Source: Prevotellaceae bacterium (lineage in GTDB: Bacteria; Bacteroidota; Bacteroidia; Bacteroidales; UBA932). From it: a DNA stretch of 6,293 nucleotides. The translations under genes were made by a program, and so were the position numbers. Shown one piece after another: positions 6,108 through 6,293 of this stretch (within the stretch, counting starts at the first letter, position 1; each line of letters opens with the position of its first letter). The notes under the pieces are model-generated. The model saw only the letters and a list, made by a program, of their open reading frames with translations. It was not told where the DNA came from and ran no database searches. The stretch lies in NCBI GenBank assembly GCA_031273485.1, contig JAISRS010000123.1, positions 1-6,293 of the forward strand. The letters are read 5' to 3'.

Positions 6108-6293
6108 TCATCTTTTTTGTTTCAGGTGATAGAAACTTAATATATATCCTCCTTCTTCAAGTATTGCCATTGTAGAACCGTTAAGCTGCGGTTTGTTTTT
6201 TAATTGCTCGTAAAATCTCATATCCATCCATCCGATGATATATTTGCTGTTTGCAAATACAGGCAGATTTAAATATGTATAATCAAGCTCCAT
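6108..6293 (-). CDS. 3' end of an unidentified protein, possibly a six-bladed beta-propeller protein (partial)
   Basis: Only the last 61 codons are visible, ending with TGA at 6108-6110. The first visible codon is an ATG exactly at the window edge, which may be internal, so the true start is probably outside. The visible part has a beta-strand pattern: YLNLPVFANSKYIIGWMD (7-24), a helix-like charged stretch RFYEQLKNK (26-34), and a final strand GGYILSFYHLKQKR (48-61). No cysteines or membrane segments are present. The order 'strand with YLIG, short helix, linker, then a final strand ending in a basic tail' resembles the C-terminus of Bacteroidales six-bladed beta-propeller proteins (BF3164/DUF4934-like), which often close with a strand such as NPVL-x-x-YKLK. 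That is a pattern impression only. The gene points the same way as ileS, but the 259-base gap argues against a tight operon. Confidence 0.55.
   Translation of the reverse strand: MELDYTYLNLPVFANSKYIIGWMDMRFYEQLKNKPQLNGSTMAILEEGGYILSFYHLKQKR

Noticed and set aside
1..6293. Mobile element, CRISPR, phage or defence system
   Set aside because: No transposase, integrase, terminal inverted repeats, spacer-repeat array or defence-type domains were seen. The two large genes are complete housekeeping genes.

Overview
The window looks like an ordinary chromosomal segment from a member of the Bacteroidales (phylum Bacteroidota). Three things support this. The isoleucyl-tRNA synthetase is the long form, with the active-site signature PGIHH typical of that group. 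The promoter-like sequences fit the Bacteroidota pattern TTTG - about 19 nt - TAnnTTTG. The gene starts lack clear Shine-Dalgarno sequences. I see no tRNA, rRNA, insertion sequence, CRISPR array, phage gene or plasmid gene.

Left part (1-2249, plus strand): a well-formed promoter (50-80) leads into a 25-codon mini-gene (106-183). This reads as the N-terminus of a DUF4160 protein joined directly to a short tail and stop, so it is probably a deletion remnant. Eight bases later comes an intact DUF2442 gene (192-431), the usual downstream partner of DUF4160. After a 27-base gap comes a complete cytosolic-type Xaa-Pro aminopeptidase (459-2249). The spacing and the lack of another recognisable promoter suggest that one transcript covers all three.

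Middle (2250-2398): the aminopeptidase gene and ileS converge here. The gap holds a 42-base near-perfect palindrome embedded in a 9-bp periodic repeat, probably a terminator serving mainly the plus strand and perhaps both.

Right part (2399-6293, minus strand): ileS is complete (1149 codons) and has all class I catalytic and editing motifs. It has a candidate -7 element about 50 bases upstream of its start. A 259-base AT-rich gap follows, then the 3' end of another minus-strand gene cut by the window edge, possibly a Bacteroidales six-bladed beta-propeller protein.

The genes do not form a single pathway: peptide breakdown (aminopeptidase) and translation (IleRS) are housekeeping functions. 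The points of most interest are the collapsed DUF4160 partner gene, the swapped GXHH signature in IleRS (linked in this enzyme class to strong mupirocin resistance), and the repeat-built palindrome between the convergent genes. I found no convincing new multi-gene system.
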